Notes under the pieces: model-generated
Database searches by the model: none
What the model was told of the DNA's origin: nothing
Seen by the model: only the letters and a program-made list of their open reading frames with translations
From: Roseovarius gaetbuli
GTDB lineage: Bacteria > Pseudomonadota > Alphaproteobacteria > Rhodobacterales > Rhodobacteraceae
Assembly: GCF_900172365.1 (NCBI RefSeq)
Contig: NZ_FWFJ01000030.1
Location: 1 to 46,139, forward strand
Direction of reading: 5' to 3'
Length of the DNA: 46,139 nt
Shown here: positions 15,198 to 23,692 of the stretch, one piece after another
How positions within the stretch are numbered: position 1 is the first letter of the stretch
How the letters are laid out: every line of letters starts with the position of its first letter
Translations under genes and position numbers: made by a program

Positions 15198-16379
15198 CTA
15201 GCCGCCAAGCCCGGCATCGGCCTCGATCTCGCGCCGCGATTTGCGGGCGCGTTCGGTGGCCGACTTGAGCTGACCACAGGCGGCCATGATATCCTCGCCG
15301 CGCGGGGTGCGGATCGGGCTTGCGTAGCCGGCGTTGTAGATGATGTCGGCAAAGGCACGAATCCGGTTGTTGCTTGAGCGCTCATAGGGGGCACCGGGCC
15401 ATTCGTTGAACGGAATAAGGTTGATCTTGGCCGGAATGCCCTCGATCAGCCGCACAAGGCGGTGCGCATCCGCGTCGCTGTCATTGACGCCCTTGAGCAT
15501 CACATATTCAAAGGTAATGCGCTCGGAGTTGCTGACCTTGGGATAGCTGCGCAGGGCCTCAAGCAGCACCTCGAGGTTCCATTTCTTGTTGATCGGCACA
15601 AGGCGGTCGCGCACCTCGTCGGTGGTGGCGTGGAAGGAAATTGCCAGCTGACAGCCGATTTCCTGCGCCGTGCGGGCAATTTCCGGCACCACGCCCGAGG
15701 TCGACAGGGTGATGCGGCGACGTGAGAGTTGGATGCCCTCGGGGTCCATCGCGATCTTCATAGCGTCGCGGACGTTCTCGAAATTATAAAGCGGCTCGCC
15801 CATGCCCATCAGGACGATGTTGGACAAAAGCCGGGTTTCATCCTTGGGCGCGCCCGGTTCAGGCCATTCATTCAGATCGTCGCGCGCCATCATCACCTGG
15901 CCGATGATTTCGCCAGCGGTCAGGTTGCGCACCAGCTTTTGCGTGCCAGTGTGACAGAAAGAACAGGTCAGCGTGCACCCGACCTGGGAAGAAATGCACA
16001 GAGTGCCGCGCGTTTCTTCGGGGATATAGACGACCTCGACCTCATGACCGCCTGCGATGCGCACAAGGTATTTGCGGGTGCCATCCTCGCTGACCTGCTT
16101 GCTGACGACCTCGGGGATGGCGATCACGAAGCTCTCGGCAAGCTCGGCGCGAAAGGCCTTGGACAGGTTGGTCATTTCGGCGAAATCACGCACGCCCCAG
16201 CCATAGATCCACTGCCAGATCTGGCCGACCCGCATCTTGGCCTGCTTTTCCGGCGTGCCATGCGCGATCAGAACCTCGCGCATCTGCTCTCGGGTCAGGC
16301 CGACAAGGTTCATCGGCCCCTCGGGCATCTTGCGGGGGATCGTCAGCACGTCCTGCGTGATCGGGGCAGTCTGGGTCAT
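15198..16379 (-). CDS. rlmN: Dual-specificity 23S rRNA A2503 / tRNA A37 C2-methyltransferase
   Basis: Radical-SAM methyltransferase, 393 aa from the chosen ATG. The [4Fe-4S] cysteines are C135, C139 and C142 in [26 protein letters not shown] binds SAM; the C-terminal methyl-carrier cysteine is in [11 protein letters not shown]. It methylates C2 of A2503 in 23S rRNA and of A37 in some tRNAs, via a methylated-cysteine intermediate. Start choice: ATGs at 16385 and 16379 are close together and no strong ribosome-binding site distinguishes them; the homologous N terminus ([19 protein letters not shown]) supports one of these rather than the far upstream 16442. It could be the first gene of a transcript continuing into the amidoligase pair. 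Confidence 0.95.
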   Translation of the reverse strand: MTQTAPITQDVLTIPRKMPEGPMNLVGLTREQMREVLIAHGTPEKQAKMRVGQIWQWIYGWGVRDFAEMTNLSKAFRAELAESFVIAIPEVVSKQVSEDGTRKYLVRIAGGHEVEVVYIPEETRGTLCISSQVGCTLTCSFCHTGTQKLVRNLTAGEIIGQVMMARDDLNEWPEPGAPKDETRLLSNIVLMGMGEPLYNFENVRDAMKIAMDPEGIQLSRRRITLSTSGVVPEIARTAQEIGCQLAISFHATTDEVRDRLVPINKKWNLEVLLEALRSYPKVSNSERITFEYVMLKGVNDSDADAHRLVRLIEGIPAKINLIPFNEWPGAPYERSSNNRIRAFADIIYNAGYASPIRTPRGEDIMAACGQLKSATERARKSRREIEADAGLGG

Positions 16380-16516
16380 GGTCATTCGCGCGGTTAGGGT
16401 ATGGATGCATCCACATATAGGATTCGCGCGGGAATTACACACCTTTCCGGGGCTTCAGGCGCATAGCCGCCACGCTTTGTGCGCAAATCGCCGCCGCTTC
16501 GTCAGGTGCAGCTCAA

Positions 16517-17098
16517 TCAGGTGCGCGGCGCCTGCCCAAGTCGCGCGACCGGCAGGTGACAGGGACAGGTGACCAGATGGTCGTTGACCATGCCCACCGC
16601 CTGCATGAAGGCATAAACGATGGTCGGCCCGCAGAATTTGAAACCACGTTTCTTCAAATCCTTCGAAATTCTTACGGAAAGATCGGTCTGCGCCGGAACC
16701 TCTGCAAGGCTCTGCCACTTGTTCTGAATCGGGGCGCCGCCAACATAATCCCAGAGAAAACGATCGAATCCGCCCTCGGCCTCGATTTGTTGCCAGACAC
16801 GGGCATTTCCAATCGCCGCTTCGATCTTGCCACGGTGACGGATGATGCCCGGATCACCCAGCAGGCGAAGCACGTCTTCCTCGCCCCATGTGGCGACAAT
16901 ATTGGGGTCAAACCCTTGAAAGGCCGCGCGAAAATTCTCTCGCTTGCGCAGGATGGTGATCCAGCTCAGCCCCGCCTGAAACCCGTCGAGGATAAGCTTC
17001 TCCCAGAGCGCGCGGCTGTCATATTCGGGCACGCCCCAATCGGTATCGTGATAGGCCTCGTAAAGCGCATCCATCCCAACCCAGCCGCATCTTTCCAT
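16517..17098 (-). CDS. tag: DNA-3-methyladenine glycosylase I
   Basis: 193 aa (E. coli Tag is 187). It removes 3-methyladenine from alkylated DNA. The zinc-site residues are C4 (MERCGWV), H17 (AYHDTDWGVP), and the C-terminal His and Cys in NDHLVTCPC. The base-binding segment LILDGFQAGLSWITILRKRENF and the helix-hairpin-helix region around GDPGIIRHRGKIEAAIGNA are present. I start at the ATG encoding MERCGWV by homology; an in-frame ATG at 17128 would add ten residues. The gene is divergent from the EAL-domain gene and 137 nt upstream of rlmN, with no hairpin between. Confidence 0.94.
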   Translation of the reverse strand: MERCGWVGMDALYEAYHDTDWGVPEYDSRALWEKLILDGFQAGLSWITILRKRENFRAAFQGFDPNIVATWGEEDVLRLLGDPGIIRHRGKIEAAIGNARVWQQIEAEGGFDRFLWDYVGGAPIQNKWQSLAEVPAQTDLSVRISKDLKKRGFKFCGPTIVYAFMQAVGMVNDHLVTCPCHLPVARLGQAPRT

Positions 17099-17211
17099 CG
17101 CGCCCATGCCCCCTTTTTCCGAACTCAAGCAAATATGTTTAAAATCAAACTTTTAAGCCTTGCTTAACGGAAATACCCCAACTTGTGAAGCACGCCATTT
17201 CGGAGATACGC

Positions 17212-18048
17212 ATGGGGCAGAAGAATAAATGGGCCGACGTACCGGCCGGGCACGACAACCCGCTCGCCTATGCCATTACGGCGCGGGATCGGTCCGTCAT
17301 AGATATGGTCAATCAAGCGGTGCAGCATAAACAGGTCATGTTGGCCTATCAGGCGGTCGTGCCTGCGGGCAGGCAAGACAAACCGGCCTTTTACGAGGGG
17401 TTGATTCGGGTTCTGGATGACACCGGTCGGGTCATTCCTGCGCGGGGATTCATAAACGAGATAGAAACAACCGAAACCGGCCGAATCGTTGACTGTCTGG
17501 CGCTGGAAAAGGGTCTGAAGACGCTGACAGAATATCCTGATTTGCGGCTGGCGATCAATATGTCCGCCCGCTCGATCGGCTATACCCGCTGGATGCGCAC
17601 TCTCAAACGCGGCCTTGGTGAAGACCCGACAATTGCCGAGCGGCTTATTCTTGAAATCACCGAGAGTTCGGCAATGCTAGTGCCAGAGCTGGTGATTGGT
17701 TTCATGAATGAATTGCAGCGCAAGGGCATCAGCTTTGCGCTTGATGACTTCGGCGCGGGATACACGTCGTTTCGCTATCTCAAGGATTTCTACTTTGACA
17801 TCCTCAAGATCGACGGGCAGTTCATCCGCGATATCGCAAATGATCCCGACAATCAGGTGCTGACCGCCGCCCTGACCAGTGTTGGCCAGCAATTCGATAT
17901 GGTCACCGTCGCCGAGAGCGTCGAAAAACCCGCCGATGCCGCCTATCTGACAGAGCTTGGGGTTGACTGCCTTCAGGGATATTACTTTGGCGCCCCGACG
18001 ATAAGGCCGCCCTGGCTTGATAGTGCCCTTGACCAGGCCAGCGCTTGA
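17212..18048 (+). CDS. Stand-alone EAL-domain c-di-GMP phosphodiesterase
   Basis: 278 aa, cytoplasmic, essentially one EAL domain with a short N-terminal lead and no membrane or sensor domain. The signature is EGL (residues 62-64 in AFYEGLIRV) instead of EAL, keeping the metal-binding Glu. Other catalytic positions are present: Asn in LAINMSARS, Glu in LEITESSAM, the double Asp in LDDFGAGYTSF, Lys and Asp in LKIDGQF, Glu in VAESVEKP and the Gln in CLQGYYFGAP. It should therefore hydrolyse c-di-GMP to pGpG. GGAG lies 6 nt before the ATG at 17212; a GTG at 17185 is less likely. It is divergent from tag and upstream of phaA, separated by a TGCCGC-AAT-GCGGCA hairpin at about 18068. Confidence 0.9.
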   Translation: MGQKNKWADVPAGHDNPLAYAITARDRSVIDMVNQAVQHKQVMLAYQAVVPAGRQDKPAFYEGLIRVLDDTGRVIPARGFINEIETTETGRIVDCLALEKGLKTLTEYPDLRLAINMSARSIGYTRWMRTLKRGLGEDPTIAERLILEITESSAMLVPELVIGFMNELQRKGISFALDDFGAGYTSFRYLKDFYFDILKIDGQFIRDIANDPDNQVLTAALTSVGQQFDMVTVAESVEKPADAAYLTELGVDCLQGYYFGAPTIRPPWLDSALDQASA

Positions 18049-18187
18049 ATGTGACACTCCGTCCGTTGCCGCAATGCGGCATCTACTATATGACGCCGCG
18101 TAAAGGCAGAGATGGTTTCGGTCGCCGCACCTAACGCAGGCATCCCGCACGCCACTCTGCGCTGGCAAATCCTGGTGGAGGACACAC

Positions 18188-19363
18188 ATGACCAACGTAG
18201 TAATCGCATCCGCAGCCCGTACAGCTGTCGGATCATTCGGCGGCGCATTCGCCAACACACCCGCACACGATCTGGGTGCCGCCGTTCTTGAAGAGGTTGT
18301 CGCCCGCGCCGGGATCGACAAATCTGAAGTTTCCGAAACCATTCTCGGCCAGGTTCTGACCGCGGCCCAGGGGCAAAACCCAGCCCGCCAGGCGCATATC
18401 AATGCCGGCCTGCCGATTGAAAGCTCTGCCTGGAGCATCAACCAGGTTTGTGGCTCGGGTCTTCGCGCCGTGGCCCTCGGCGCCCAGCATATTCAGCTTG
18501 GCGATGCCGCCATCGTCTGTGCCGGTGGTCAGGAAAACATGACCCTCAGCCCCCATGCCGCCAACCTGCGCGCAGGGCACAAAATGGGCGACATGAAGTA
18601 TATCGATACGATGATCCGCGATGGCCTTTGGGATGCGTTCAACAACTATCACATGGGTCAGACCGCCGAGAACGTCGCCGACAAATGGCAGATCACCCGC
18701 GATATGCAGGATGAATTCGCCGTTGCCAGCCAGAACAAGGCCGAAGCCGCGCAGAAGGCCGGCAAATTCGACGACGAGATCTTGGCCTTTACCATCAAGA
18801 CCCGCAAGGGCGACATCGTGGTTGATAAAGACGAATACATCCGCCACGGCGCGACCATGGAAGCCATGCAGAAACTGCGCCCGGCCTTCACCAAGGACGG
18901 CAGCGTAACCGCCGCCAATGCCAGCGGGTTGAATGACGGTGCCGCCGCCACCCTGTTGATGAGCGCCGACGAGGCCGAGCGTCGCGGGATCGAGCCGCTC
19001 GCGCGTATCGCATCTTATGCCACCGCCGGTCTTGACCCGTCGATCATGGGCGCGGGCCCGATCCACGCCAGCCACAAGGCGCTCGAAAAAGCCGGTTGGT
19101 CGGTTCAGGATCTCGATCTTGTCGAAGCCAATGAGGCCTTTGCCGCACAGGCCTGTGCCGTCAACAAAGAGATGGGCTGGGATCCGGCAATCGTGAACGT
19201 AAACGGCGGCGCGATTGCAATCGGCCACCCGATCGGTGCCTCGGGCTGTCGTGTTCTGAACACGCTGTTGTTCGAAATGAAGCGTCGTGGTGCCAAAAAA
19301 GGCCTCGCAACGCTTTGCATCGGCGGCGGCATGGGTGTCGCGCTCTGCGTCGAGCGCCCCTGA
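18188..19363 (+). CDS. phaA: Acetyl-CoA C-acetyltransferase (beta-ketothiolase)
   Basis: 391 aa biosynthetic thiolase that condenses two acetyl-CoA to acetoacetyl-CoA for polyhydroxybutyrate. Catalytic residues are visible: C88 ([11 protein letters not shown]), H347 ([12 protein letters not shown]) and C377 ([11 protein letters not shown]). GGAGG lies 8-9 nt before the ATG. The next gene on the strand is phaB, but a strong terminator lies between them, so they are probably separate transcripts with phaA strongly terminated. Distinguishing biosynthetic PhaA from degradative thiolase is by the phaB neighbour and overall similarity. Confidence 0.95.
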   Translation: MTNVVIASAARTAVGSFGGAFANTPAHDLGAAVLEEVVARAGIDKSEVSETILGQVLTAAQGQNPARQAHINAGLPIESSAWSINQVCGSGLRAVALGAQHIQLGDAAIVCAGGQENMTLSPHAANLRAGHKMGDMKYIDTMIRDGLWDAFNNYHMGQTAENVADKWQITRDMQDEFAVASQNKAEAAQKAGKFDDEILAFTIKTRKGDIVVDKDEYIRHGATMEAMQKLRPAFTKDGSVTAANASGLNDGAAATLLMSADEAERRGIEPLARIASYATAGLDPSIMGAGPIHASHKALEKAGWSVQDLDLVEANEAFAAQACAVNKEMGWDPAIVNVNGGAIAIGHPIGASGCRVLNTLLFEMKRRGAKKGLATLCIGGGMGVALCVERP

Positions 19364-19393
19364 GCCTGAACGGCCAAGCTGCGATTCGCAGTC

Positions 19394-19425
19394 AAGGGGC
19401 GCCTGAACCGGCGCCCCTTTTTTAA
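19394..19425 (+). terminator. Intrinsic terminator between phaA and phaB
   Basis: AAGGGGCGCC at 19394-19403 pairs perfectly with GGCGCCCCTT at 19410-19419 across a TGAACC loop, followed by TTTT. It lies 30 nt after the phaA stop. Confidence 0.88.
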
Positions 19426-19477
19426 AGCCCAAGGGCATTATTCTTTACAGAGTTGACCGCATAGCGGGCATTTTACC

Positions 19478-19494
19478 GCGCAATAATGTTGCGC
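19478..19494. promoter_or_regulatory. Inverted repeat upstream of phaB (candidate operator)
   Basis: GCGCAA at 19478-19483 and TTGCGC at 19489-19494 form a perfect inverted repeat with a five-base TAATG spacer. It lies 58-74 nt before the phaB ATG. Repressors of the PhaR type bind TGC/GCA-rich sites, so this is a plausible operator, but the link is an inference. A second short palindrome, GTAAC-CAA-GTTAC, lies at 19511-19523. Confidence 0.35.
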
Positions 19495-19551
19495 ATCCGC
19501 ACGCACAATAGTAACCAAGTTACCAACACCTAAGCCAGATTGGAGGACACC

Positions 19552-20274
19552 ATGGCAAGAACTGCACTCGTCACCGGGGGAACACGCGGGATCGGCGCGG
19601 CCATCTCGAAAGCCCTGAAAGCCGAAGGACACAACGTCGCCGCCACCTATGCCGGCAATGACGAGGCCGCCGCCGCCTTCACCGCCGAAACCGGCATCAA
19701 GACCTACAAGTGGAACGTCGCCGACTATGACGAAAGCGCCGCAGGCATCGCACGCGTCGAGGCCGAAGTCGGGCCCATCGACATCGTTGTCGCCAATGCC
19801 GGCATCACCCGCGATGCGCCGTTCCACAAGATGACGCCCGATCAGTGGCATCAGGTGATCGACACCAACCTGACCGGCGTTTTCAACACGGTTCACCCGG
19901 TCTGGAACGGCATGCGCGAGCGCAAATTCGGCCGCGTCATCGTTATCAGCTCGGTCAATGGCCAAAAGGGTCAGTTCGCGCAGGTGAACTATGCCGCGAC
20001 CAAGGCCGGTGACATCGGCATCGTGCGCAGCCTCGCCCAAGAAGGCGCGCGCGCCGGCATCACCGCCAATGCCGTCTGCCCCGGCTATATCGCCACCGAA
20101 ATGGTCATGGCCGTGCCCGAGAAAGTGCGCGAATCGATCATCGCACAGATCCCGGCCGGTCGCCTTGGCGAACCCGAGGAAATCGCCCGCTGCGTGACCT
20201 TCCTTGCGTCAGAGGATGCCAGCTTTATCAATGGCTCGACGATTTCTGCCAACGGCGCACAGTTCTTCTCGTAA
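19552..20274 (+). CDS. phaB: Acetoacetyl-CoA reductase (NADPH)
   Basis: 240-aa short-chain dehydrogenase that reduces acetoacetyl-CoA to (R)-3-hydroxybutyryl-CoA for PHB synthesis. The nucleotide-binding TGGTRGIG is at 8-15, NAG at 82-84, the catalytic Ser in VISSVNGQKGQ, and the Y147-x3-K151 pair in NYAATKAG. The PhaB-specific segment KKx-like QFAQVNYAATKAGDIG fits. GGAGG lies 7-8 nt before the ATG at 19552; the ATG at 19540 lies ahead of that site and is rejected. It has its own upstream region after the phaA terminator and its own downstream terminator. The PHB synthase phaC is not in the window. Confidence 0.95.
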   Translation: MARTALVTGGTRGIGAAISKALKAEGHNVAATYAGNDEAAAAFTAETGIKTYKWNVADYDESAAGIARVEAEVGPIDIVVANAGITRDAPFHKMTPDQWHQVIDTNLTGVFNTVHPVWNGMRERKFGRVIVISSVNGQKGQFAQVNYAATKAGDIGIVRSLAQEGARAGITANAVCPGYIATEMVMAVPEKVRESIIAQIPAGRLGEPEEIARCVTFLASEDASFINGSTISANGAQFFS

Positions 20275-20307
20275 TGCGCCGCGCAATTTGCGCAGGTTAA
20301 AATATCA

Positions 20308-20337
20308 AAGGGCCGGTCCATGCGACCGGCCCTTTTT
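20308..20337 (+). terminator. Intrinsic terminator of phaB
   Basis: AAGGGCCGGTC and GACCGGCCCTT form an 11-bp stem with a CATGC loop, followed by TTT. It lies about 33 nt after the phaB stop. Confidence 0.85.
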
Positions 20338-20436
20338 CATGAGAGTAAGTGTTCGTACCATCATCGCCTAAACTCAACCCCTCCCTGCCGACCTATGGGG
20401 CCCGCAGGGGGTGACTGGCGATGCGACTGCGAGAGG

Positions 20437-20607
20437 TCAGGCCGAAACCGAAAGTCTTTCGATTTCTTCCTTCAAGCGCAGTTTCTGTTTCTTGAGTTCA
20501 GCAATTTCCAAAGTGCTGGTGCCCGGGGCGCGTTGTGCCACCTCCACCTGTTCCGAGAGCGTGATATGTTTTTTCTTCAGTTCCTCGATGTGTGAACTCA
20601 AGCTCAT
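20437..20607 (-). CDS. YdcH/DUF465 family small coiled-coil protein
   Basis: 56 aa, highly charged and helical (MSLSSHIEELKKKHITLSEQ..., IAELKKQKLRLKEEIERL), matching the short DUF465/YdcH family in length and pattern. AGGAG lies 9 nt before the ATG at 20607. The family has no settled molecular role. It sits between phaB's terminator (convergent) and the methyltransferase gene. Upstream sequence to the next gene start shows no other coding signal. Confidence 0.85.
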   Translation of the reverse strand: MSLSSHIEELKKKHITLSEQVEVAQRAPGTSTLEIAELKKQKLRLKEEIERLSVSA

Positions 20608-20721
20608 GGGCCGTCTCCTCTTCGGTTTAAAGTCAACTCCACCAGTCCACCACAGTTTTACAAATCTGTCACGCTGCGCGCGCAGCATAAGCGGAAATTT
20701 TCCGATAGAATTGTCGTTAAA

Positions 20722-21507
20722 TCAGACGGGAAAAGGCAGAGCCGCCGCATTTCGCAGCACCTGATCGGTCAAATCGGTATATTTTTCACCATCCTGCACG
20801 TGCTCGGGACCCTCATGCAAGAGCCAGCCATCGTGCAGGCAAAAACCGGCCCGCCCGCCTTTGCGCCCACGCAACAGAACAAGCCGCGCCGCACGACCGC
20901 GCCGGGGGATCAGTGGCAAAACCTCAAGGCTTCCCAAATGCATTGCGGCGGCCGCCATAAGATCAGGCAGGCGTTCGGCGCGCTGAATAAAAGTGACGCT
21001 GCCTTTTTGCGCCACCCGCCGCGCCGCCGCGCTTATCCAATCGCCAAGCGACAGATCCTCGCCCATGGCCCGTTCGCGGCCTGCGTCGCGCGCGGCGGTG
21101 CTTTGGCGGCGATCAAAATAGGGCGGGTTGGCGATGACATGGTCAAATTGCTGCTGGCGCAGGGCGTCGGGCATGTTGGATAAATCGCCCGTCACCACTT
21201 CAAGCGCGATATCGTTTGCCTTTGCATTGCGCCGCGCAAGATCGCCGTAGGCCGGTTGCACCTCTAGCCCTGTGAGGATCAAACCGGGCACCCGCGCCGC
21301 AAGGCACAGCCCCGCAACGCCCCCGCCACAGCCAAGATCAAGCACCCGCTCGCCCGCGCGCGCAGGCACGCTGGCGGCCAGAAGAACCGGATCGACCCCG
21401 GCACGATAGCCGACTTTGGGTTGGGCAATCACAAGACGCCCTCCAAGAAAGGCGTCATGGCTTAGCTCGGTCGCGTCAAAGCCGTCACGCCTCAAGGTCG
21501 AACCCAT
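20722..21507 (-). CDS. tRNA1(Val) A37 N6-methyltransferase-like (TrmN6 family)
   Basis: 261-aa Rossmann-fold N6-adenine methyltransferase. Motif I is VLDLGCGGG at 55-63 and the catalytic NPPY is at 127-130 (VIANPPYFDRRQS). The N-terminal LGGRLVIAQPKVGYRAGVDPVLLAA matches the TrmN6/YfiC group, which methylates N6 of A37 in tRNA1(Val); some members act on other RNAs. The ATG at 21507 overlaps the end of the DUF2007 gene by 23 nt, so they are co-transcribed. Specific tRNA target is inferred from the family. Confidence 0.85.
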   Translation of the reverse strand: MGSTLRRDGFDATELSHDAFLGGRLVIAQPKVGYRAGVDPVLLAASVPARAGERVLDLGCGGGVAGLCLAARVPGLILTGLEVQPAYGDLARRNAKANDIALEVVTGDLSNMPDALRQQQFDHVIANPPYFDRRQSTAARDAGRERAMGEDLSLGDWISAAARRVAQKGSVTFIQRAERLPDLMAAAAMHLGSLEVLPLIPRRGRAARLVLLRGRKGGRAGFCLHDGWLLHEGPEHVQDGEKYTDLTDQVLRNAAALPFPV

Positions 21508-21700
21508 TGTCTAGAAGGGTCACACGCGCCGCCGCAAGATCATCGTCGGCCACCATAAGACGGCGCGGGAAAATCCCGATTGAACCCTCAAGGCTGCTCA
21601 TATTTACGTCTATTTCAAAGCAGTCTATACCCTCGCCCTGAAGCAGGGCCTGCGCAAAAGCGATGGACGTCAGATCATTCGTGCGTAAAAGCTGTTTCAT
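21485..21700 (-). CDS. DUF2007 family protein
   Basis: 71 aa with the pattern MKQLLRTNDLTSIAFAQALL...GEGIDCFEIDVNMSSLEG...RRLMVADDDLAAARVTL, fitting DUF2007, a small ferredoxin-like alpha/beta domain proposed as a signal-transducing or regulatory module. It is divergent from the polyprenyl synthase gene with only 56 nt between starts, and overlaps the downstream methyltransferase gene by 23 nt. No catalytic residues are apparent. Confidence 0.85.
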   Translation of the reverse strand: MKQLLRTNDLTSIAFAQALLQGEGIDCFEIDVNMSSLEGSIGIFPRRLMVADDDLAAARVTLLDNGFDLEA

Positions 21701-21756
21701 GGAACCGACATAAGGACACCAAAGGCGATTTGTCGAGTGGTGTTGACAGGAGTGTT

Positions 21757-22758
21757 ATGGGATTGGATCAAGCCGCCACCAAGCCGCACGAACAACTGGC
21801 CGCGCATCTGGCGGGCAAGATGGATGCGGTCAATACCCTGATCCGGGCGCGCATGGCCTCGCGGCATGCGCCGCGCATTCCACAGGTCACCGCGCATCTG
21901 GTCGAGGCGGGCGGCAAGCGCCTGCGCCCGATGCTGACGCTGGCGGCGGCGGATCTTTGTGGCTATGGCGGCGACTATGACGTGCATCTGGCCGCCACGG
22001 TCGAGTTCATTCACACCGCCACGCTTTTGCATGACGACGTGGTGGATGAAAGCGCACAGCGGCGCGGCCGCCCCACCGCCAACCTGCTCTGGGACAACAA
22101 ATCAAGCGTTCTGGTCGGCGACTACCTGTTTTCGCGCGCCTTTCAATTGATGGTCGAACCTGGATCGCTTCGGGTACTGGATATTCTTGCCAATGCCTCA
22201 GCCACCATCGCCGAGGGCGAGGTGCTTCAACTGACGGCCTCGCGCGATCTGGCCACGACCGAGGATATTTATCTGCAAGTGGTGCGCGGCAAGACCGCCG
22301 CGCTTTTTTCCGCGGCCACCGAGGTGGGCGGCGTGATTGCCGACGCACCCGAGGATCAGATCAAAGCGCTGTTTGACTATGGCGATGCCCTTGGGATTGC
22401 GTTTCAGATCGTTGATGATCTTCTGGATTATCAGGGCGACACCAAGGCGACGGGCAAGAACGTCGGCGATGATTTTCGCGAACGCAAGCTGACCCTGCCG
22501 GTGATCAAGGCGATTGCCGCCGCCGATGCCGAAGAGCGCGCATTCTGGAAACGGGTGATCGAAAAGGGCGATCAGCGCGACGGCGATCTTGAGCATGCGA
22601 TAGGCTTGCTGAAAACTCATGGCGCGCTTGATCAGACCCGGCAAGAGGCGCTCGAATGGGCCGCAAAGGCCAAGACCGCACTGGCCGCCCTGCCCGAGAA
22701 TCCGGTGCGTCAGATGTTGCTTGATCTTGCCGATTACGTGGTGGCGCGGATCAGCTAA
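21757..22758 (+). CDS. Long-chain polyprenyl diphosphate synthase (octa/decaprenyl)
   Basis: 333-aa trans-prenyltransferase that builds the ubiquinone side chain from FPP/GGPP and IPP. The first aspartate-rich motif is DDVVD at 93-97 (LLHDDVVDESAQRRGRPT), the second is DDLLD-type at 220-224 (QIVDDLLDYQGD), and GGKRLRP binds IPP. The residue five positions before the first motif is small (A88), as in enzymes that make long chains. AGGAG lies 5-6 nt before the ATG at 21757. Decaprenyl (UQ-10) is usual in Rhodobacteraceae, but chain length is not settled by sequence. The TAA stop is the first codon-sized piece of the palindromic repeat at 22756. It converges with ispE. Confidence 0.93.
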   Translation: MGLDQAATKPHEQLAAHLAGKMDAVNTLIRARMASRHAPRIPQVTAHLVEAGGKRLRPMLTLAAADLCGYGGDYDVHLAATVEFIHTATLLHDDVVDESAQRRGRPTANLLWDNKSSVLVGDYLFSRAFQLMVEPGSLRVLDILANASATIAEGEVLQLTASRDLATTEDIYLQVVRGKTAALFSAATEVGGVIADAPEDQIKALFDYGDALGIAFQIVDDLLDYQGDTKATGKNVGDDFRERKLTLPVIKAIAAADAEERAFWKRVIEKGDQRDGDLEHAIGLLKTHGALDQTRQEALEWAAKAKTALAALPENPVRQMLLDLADYVVARIS

Positions 22759-22862
22759 AGCATGTTGCTCAAAAGTGGGAACCGGTTTTGAGCTTCTCGA
22801 ACATGCGAAATCAAAACCTTAGAGCATGTCACGTGAATTCGAATGAAGACGACATGCTCTAA
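22756..22862 (-). repeat. Two-unit palindromic intergenic repeat, copy 2 (inverted)
   Basis: On the minus strand it reads TTAGAGCATGTC ... GACATGCTCTAAG (unit A, with a 9-bp GAGCATGTC/GACATGCTC stem), then GCATGTTCGAGAAGCTCAAA, ACCGGTTCCCACTTTTGAGC and AACATGCTTTA (unit B). Unit B is nearly identical to that at 6183-6232. It fills the whole space between two convergent genes: its left end (TAAAGCATGT) supplies the TAA of the prenyl synthase and its right end (TAGAGCATGT on the minus strand) supplies the TAG of ispE. It could also form a bidirectional RNA hairpin. Confidence 0.88.
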
Positions 22863-23692
22863 GCGGCGTTTAGCCGGGTTGCCACAACCCACCAACCGGG
22901 GCGATCCTGTGCCAGCCGTCCGGCGGCAGCAGAGGCGCGTTCGGCACTGTCGTAAAGCCCGAAACAGGTGGCGCCAGACCCCGACATGCGCGCCAACTGG
23001 CATCCCGGCGTATCAAGCAGGGTCGCAAGCACCTCTGCGATGATCGGCTCTTTGGCGATAGCGGGGGCTTGCAGATCATTGCGCTGTGTCGCCAGCCACG
23101 CCATGAAATCGCTGGTCTCCGGCCAGGTCGGCAGAGGCTCGGGCATGGCCGGATTGTCGCGCGTCGTCAGCCCGGCAAAGATCTCCGGCGTCGCCACCGC
23201 AACGCCCGGATTGACCAGCACCGCATAAAGTGGTGGCACCCCGGCAAGCGGGGTTACATCCTCGCCAATGCCGCGCATCCACGCCGCGCCGCCTGCAAGG
23301 CAAACCGGCACATCCGCCCCAAGCGACAGCACATCGCACGGCACCGCCACACCCGCCATCTCGGAAAGCGCGCGCAGGGTCGCGGCCGCGTCACTTGACC
23401 CACCGCCGATCCCGGCGGCGGCAGGCAAGTACTTTTCAAGCATGATATCAGCCGAAACGCCGATCAAAGCGGCGGCTTTCAGCACCAGGTTACCAGCATC
23501 GACCGGAACCCCCGCCGCCATTGGCCCGGTCACCGTCAGACGGGTCGCCGTGGCCGGGCGAACGGTGATCCTGTCACCAAAATCGGCAAAAACAACAAGC
23601 GAATCCAACAGGTGATAGCCGTCATCCCGCCGCCCCGTCACATGCAGTGTCAGATTGATCTTGGCCGACGCGCGCGCCTCAACCACCGTCAT
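22859..23692 (-). CDS. ispE: 4-diphosphocytidyl-2-C-methyl-D-erythritol kinase
   Basis: 277-aa GHMP kinase of the MEP isoprenoid pathway; it phosphorylates CDP-ME at the 2-hydroxyl. The ATP loop is PAAAGIGGGSSDAAA at 90-104; N-terminal SAKINLTLHVTGRRDDGYH carries the catalytic Lys (K11), and LGADVPVCLAG carries the catalytic Asp (D127); C-terminal RMSGSGATCFGLY is the third GHMP motif. Its ATG overlaps the end of the TPR-protein gene by 14 nt, so they are co-transcribed. It converges with the polyprenyl synthase, whose substrates come from this pathway. Confidence 0.95.
   Translation of the reverse strand: MTVVEARASAKINLTLHVTGRRDDGYHLLDSLVVFADFGDRITVRPATATRLTVTGPMAAGVPVDAGNLVLKAAALIGVSADIMLEKYLPAAAGIGGGSSDAAATLRALSEMAGVAVPCDVLSLGADVPVCLAGGAAWMRGIGEDVTPLAGVPPLYAVLVNPGVAVATPEIFAGLTTRDNPAMPEPLPTWPETSDFMAWLATQRNDLQAPAIAKEPIIAEVLATLLDTPGCQLARMSGSGATCFGLYDSAERASAAAGRLAQDRPGWWVVATRLNAA

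Noticed and set aside
18233..19438. 401-codon minus-strand open frame opposite phaA
   Set aside because: Antisense shadow; phaA has all thiolase catalytic residues.
19511..19523. GTAAC-CAA-GTTAC as a confirmed operator
   Set aside because: Only five bases per arm, so chance occurrence is likely; kept only as a remark.
6125..22862. The inverted repeat pair as ends of a 16.7-kb composite transposon
   Set aside because: The interval carries core housekeeping genes (rpsU, rlmN, phaAB) with uniform composition and no transposase; the repeats look like dispersed intergenic palindromes.
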